Positions 5,906 through 6,963 of a DNA stretch of 6,963 nt are shown in pieces. Numbering within the stretch: the stretch's first letter is position 1; each line of letters begins with the position of its first letter. The notes beneath the pieces were generated by a model. It was not told the DNA's origin. It worked only from the letters and a program-made list of their open reading frames with translations, and ran no database searches. Source of the stretch: an uncultured Oxalobacteraceae bacterium (lineage in GTDB: Bacteria > Pseudomonadota > Gammaproteobacteria > Burkholderiales > Burkholderiaceae); the NCBI GenBank assembly GCA_946479255.1, contig CAMLFK010000258.1:1-6963 (forward strand), in the 5' to 3' direction. The position numbers and the translations under genes were made by a program.

Positions 5906-5932
5906 GTCATTTCAGGCAGTGCCTGGAATGAC
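5906..5932 (+). repeat. 12-bp hairpin in the gyrA-serC spacer
   Basis: GTCATTTCAGGC, loop AGT, then GCCTGGAATGAC form a 12-bp stem with a single U-G pair, starting 10 nt after the gyrA stop. The bases that follow are AAAGGTGA, not a U tract, so it is not a canonical intrinsic terminator. It may stabilise the gyrA 3' end, be a processing site that uncouples gyrA from serC, or be a weak attenuator. Confidence 0.75.
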
Positions 5933-5961
5933 AAAGGTGAGGGATCAAACGCGAAATAACG

Positions 5962-5967
5962 AAAGGA
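5962..5967 (+). promoter_or_regulatory. Ribosome binding site deciding the GTG start of serC
   Basis: AAAGGA lies 5 nt before GTG 5973. It fixes this GTG as the start and agrees with the conserved [13 protein letters not shown]-terminus. Confidence 0.85.
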
Positions 5968-5972
5968 ACGCT

Positions 5973-6963
5973 GTGACCCAGATTTTCAATTTCTCCGCCG
6001 GCCCGGCCGTGCTGCCGAAGGAAGTACTGGCGCAAGCCGCCGCTGAAATGCTGGACTGGCATGGCAGCGGCATGTCGGTGATGGAAATGAGTCACCGTGG
6101 CCCGGAGTTCATCTCGATCTACGAGCAGGCCGTCGCCGACCTGCGCGAGCTACTGAACGTCCCGGCCAACTACAAGATCCTGTTCCTGCAGGGCGGCGGG
6201 CTGGGCGAGAACGCCATCGTGCCGATGAACCTGGTGGGCCGCTCGGGCGAGCAGCCGGCCACCATCGATTTCGTGCACACCGGTTCCTGGTCGGGCAAGT
6301 CGATCAAGGAAGCCCAGCGCTACGCCAACGTCAACGTCGCCGCCACCTCCGAGCCAGGCCGCTTCAGTTCGGTGCCGCCGCAGGAATACTGGAAGCTCAC
6401 GCGCGACGCGGCCTACCTGCACATCTGCACCAACGAAACCATCGATGGCGTCGAGTACAACTTCGTGCCTGAACTGGCGGGCGATACGCCGATTGTGGCG
6501 GACATGTCTTCGCACATCCTGTCGCGCGAAATCGACGTGTCCAGGTACGGCGTGATCTTCGCCGGTGCGCAAAAGAACATCGGCCCGGCCGGCCTGACCC
6601 TGGTGATCGTGCGCGAAGACCTGCTGGGCCATGCGCTGGGCATCTGCCCGTCGGCCTTCAACTGGAAGACCGTGGCCGAACACGATTCCATGTACAACAC
6701 GCCGCCGACCTATTCGATCTATATCGCCGGCCTGGTGTTCGCACACCTGAAGCGCATGGGTGGCGTGGCCGCCATGGAGCGCCAGAACATCGCCAAGGCC
6801 AAGCTGCTGTACGCAGCGCTCGACGCCGACGATTTTTATGAAAACCGCGTGGCGGCGGACAGCCGTTCGCGCATGAACGTGCCGTTCTACCTGCGCGACG
6901 AAGCGCTTAACGACAAATTCCTGGCCGGTGCAAAAGCGCGCGGCCTGCTGCAACTGAAGGGCC
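5973..6963 (+). CDS. serC: Phosphoserine aminotransferase SerC, 3' end cut by the window edge
   Basis: SerC is a cytoplasmic pyridoxal-phosphate enzyme. It converts 3-phosphohydroxypyruvate plus glutamate to phosphoserine for serine synthesis, and acts on the related 4-phosphoerythronate-derived ketone in pyridoxal phosphate synthesis. The 330 visible residues start at GTG 5973 (read as Met) with a good Shine-Dalgarno. The family start [12 protein letters not shown] is followed by SHRG (40-43, with the substrate-binding His-Arg), the LQGGGLGEN turn (72-80), W106 stacking on the cofactor, NETIDG (154-159), VADMSS with D177, and [13 protein letters not shown] with the PLP lysine K201. NTPPT (242-246) and SRSRMNVPF (297-305) are also typical. 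The window ends after LKG, immediately before the expected conserved His-Arg pair, leaving about 30 residues outside. The gene is 77 nt downstream of gyrA with a hairpin between them. In Pseudomonas and related bacteria this pair heads a cluster continuing with pheA, hisC, tyrA, aroA, cmk and rpsA. Confidence 0.98.
   Translation, partial: MTQIFNFSAGPAVLPKEVLAQAAAEMLDWHGSGMSVMEMSHRGPEFISIYEQAVADLRELLNVPANYKILFLQGGGLGENAIVPMNLVGRSGEQPATIDFVHTGSWSGKSIKEAQRYANVNVAATSEPGRFSSVPPQEYWKLTRDAAYLHICTNETIDGVEYNFVPELAGDTPIVADMSSHILSREIDVSRYGVIFAGAQKNIGPAGLTLVIVREDLLGHALGICPSAFNWKTVAEHDSMYNTPPTYSIYIAGLVFAHLKRMGGVAAMERQNIAKAKLLYAALDADDFYENRVAADSRSRMNVPFYLRDEALNDKFLAGAKARGLLQLKG

Noticed and set aside
6192..6215. 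Leucine at SerC position 77 where E. coli has Arg (GGGRGQ versus GGGLGE)
   Set aside because: As I recall, human PSAT1 also lacks Arg here, so the position is variable in the family and not a sign of lost activity.
6150..6953. A 267-codon frame antisense to serC
   Set aside because: It is a composition artefact opposite a clear SerC coding frame with all expected motifs.

Overview
This is a high-GC chromosomal housekeeping segment from a betaproteobacterium, most likely Burkholderiales and probably Oxalobacteraceae (Massilia/Janthinobacterium/Herbaspirillum type). That placement is inferred from three things: the GyrA and UbiG protein sequences, the barrel-less OmpA-family protein with a Pro-Ala linker, and the gene order ssrA / HAD phosphatase / ubiG / ompA diverging from gyrA-serC. 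I see no mobile element, CRISPR array, phage gene or accessory cassette, and no previously undescribed system. The points worth a second look are regulatory, plus one probable misnaming.

Left block, all on the minus strand (1-2805). Transcription runs leftward. ompA (2805-2095) encodes a secreted, peptidoglycan-binding OmpA-family protein and ends at a strong intrinsic terminator with a UUCG loop (2041-2075). After a gap of about 220 nt come ubiG (1818-1123, ubiquinone O-methyltransferase) and, 19 nt further on, a HAD phosphatase (1103-411) that would usually be labelled gph but resembles MupP of pseudomonads. Next, with its own -10 element, is ssrA (tmRNA, 347-1), which runs off the left edge a few bases short of its 3' end. 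Its tag reading frame gives ANDNSYALAA.

Divergent centre (2806-3270). This 465-nt interval has no convincing gene but is rich in signals. They are a near-perfect Pho box facing ompA and bracketed by a 7-bp inverted repeat, a nested inverted repeat at 3003-3041, a perfect 9-bp inverted repeat at 3055-3089, an extended -10 promoter for gyrA at 3131-3139, and a leader that can fold by pairing 3160-3167 with 3228-3235.

Right block, plus strand (3271-6963). A complete gyrA (DNA gyrase subunit A, with natural alanine at quinolone-determining position 83) is followed by a 77-nt spacer holding a 12-bp hairpin. serC then starts at GTG 5973 and is cut by the right edge just before its conserved His-Arg substrate-binding pair. 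gyrA-serC is the usual head of the gammaproteobacterial/betaproteobacterial cluster that continues into aromatic amino-acid genes, cmk and rpsA.

Taken together the window covers ribosome rescue, cell-wall attachment and possibly cell-wall recycling, respiratory quinone synthesis, DNA supercoiling and serine/pyridoxal phosphate synthesis. These are ordinary core functions. gyrA, ubiG and the phosphatase all start without a recognisable Shine-Dalgarno sequence, whereas ompA and serC have good ones.
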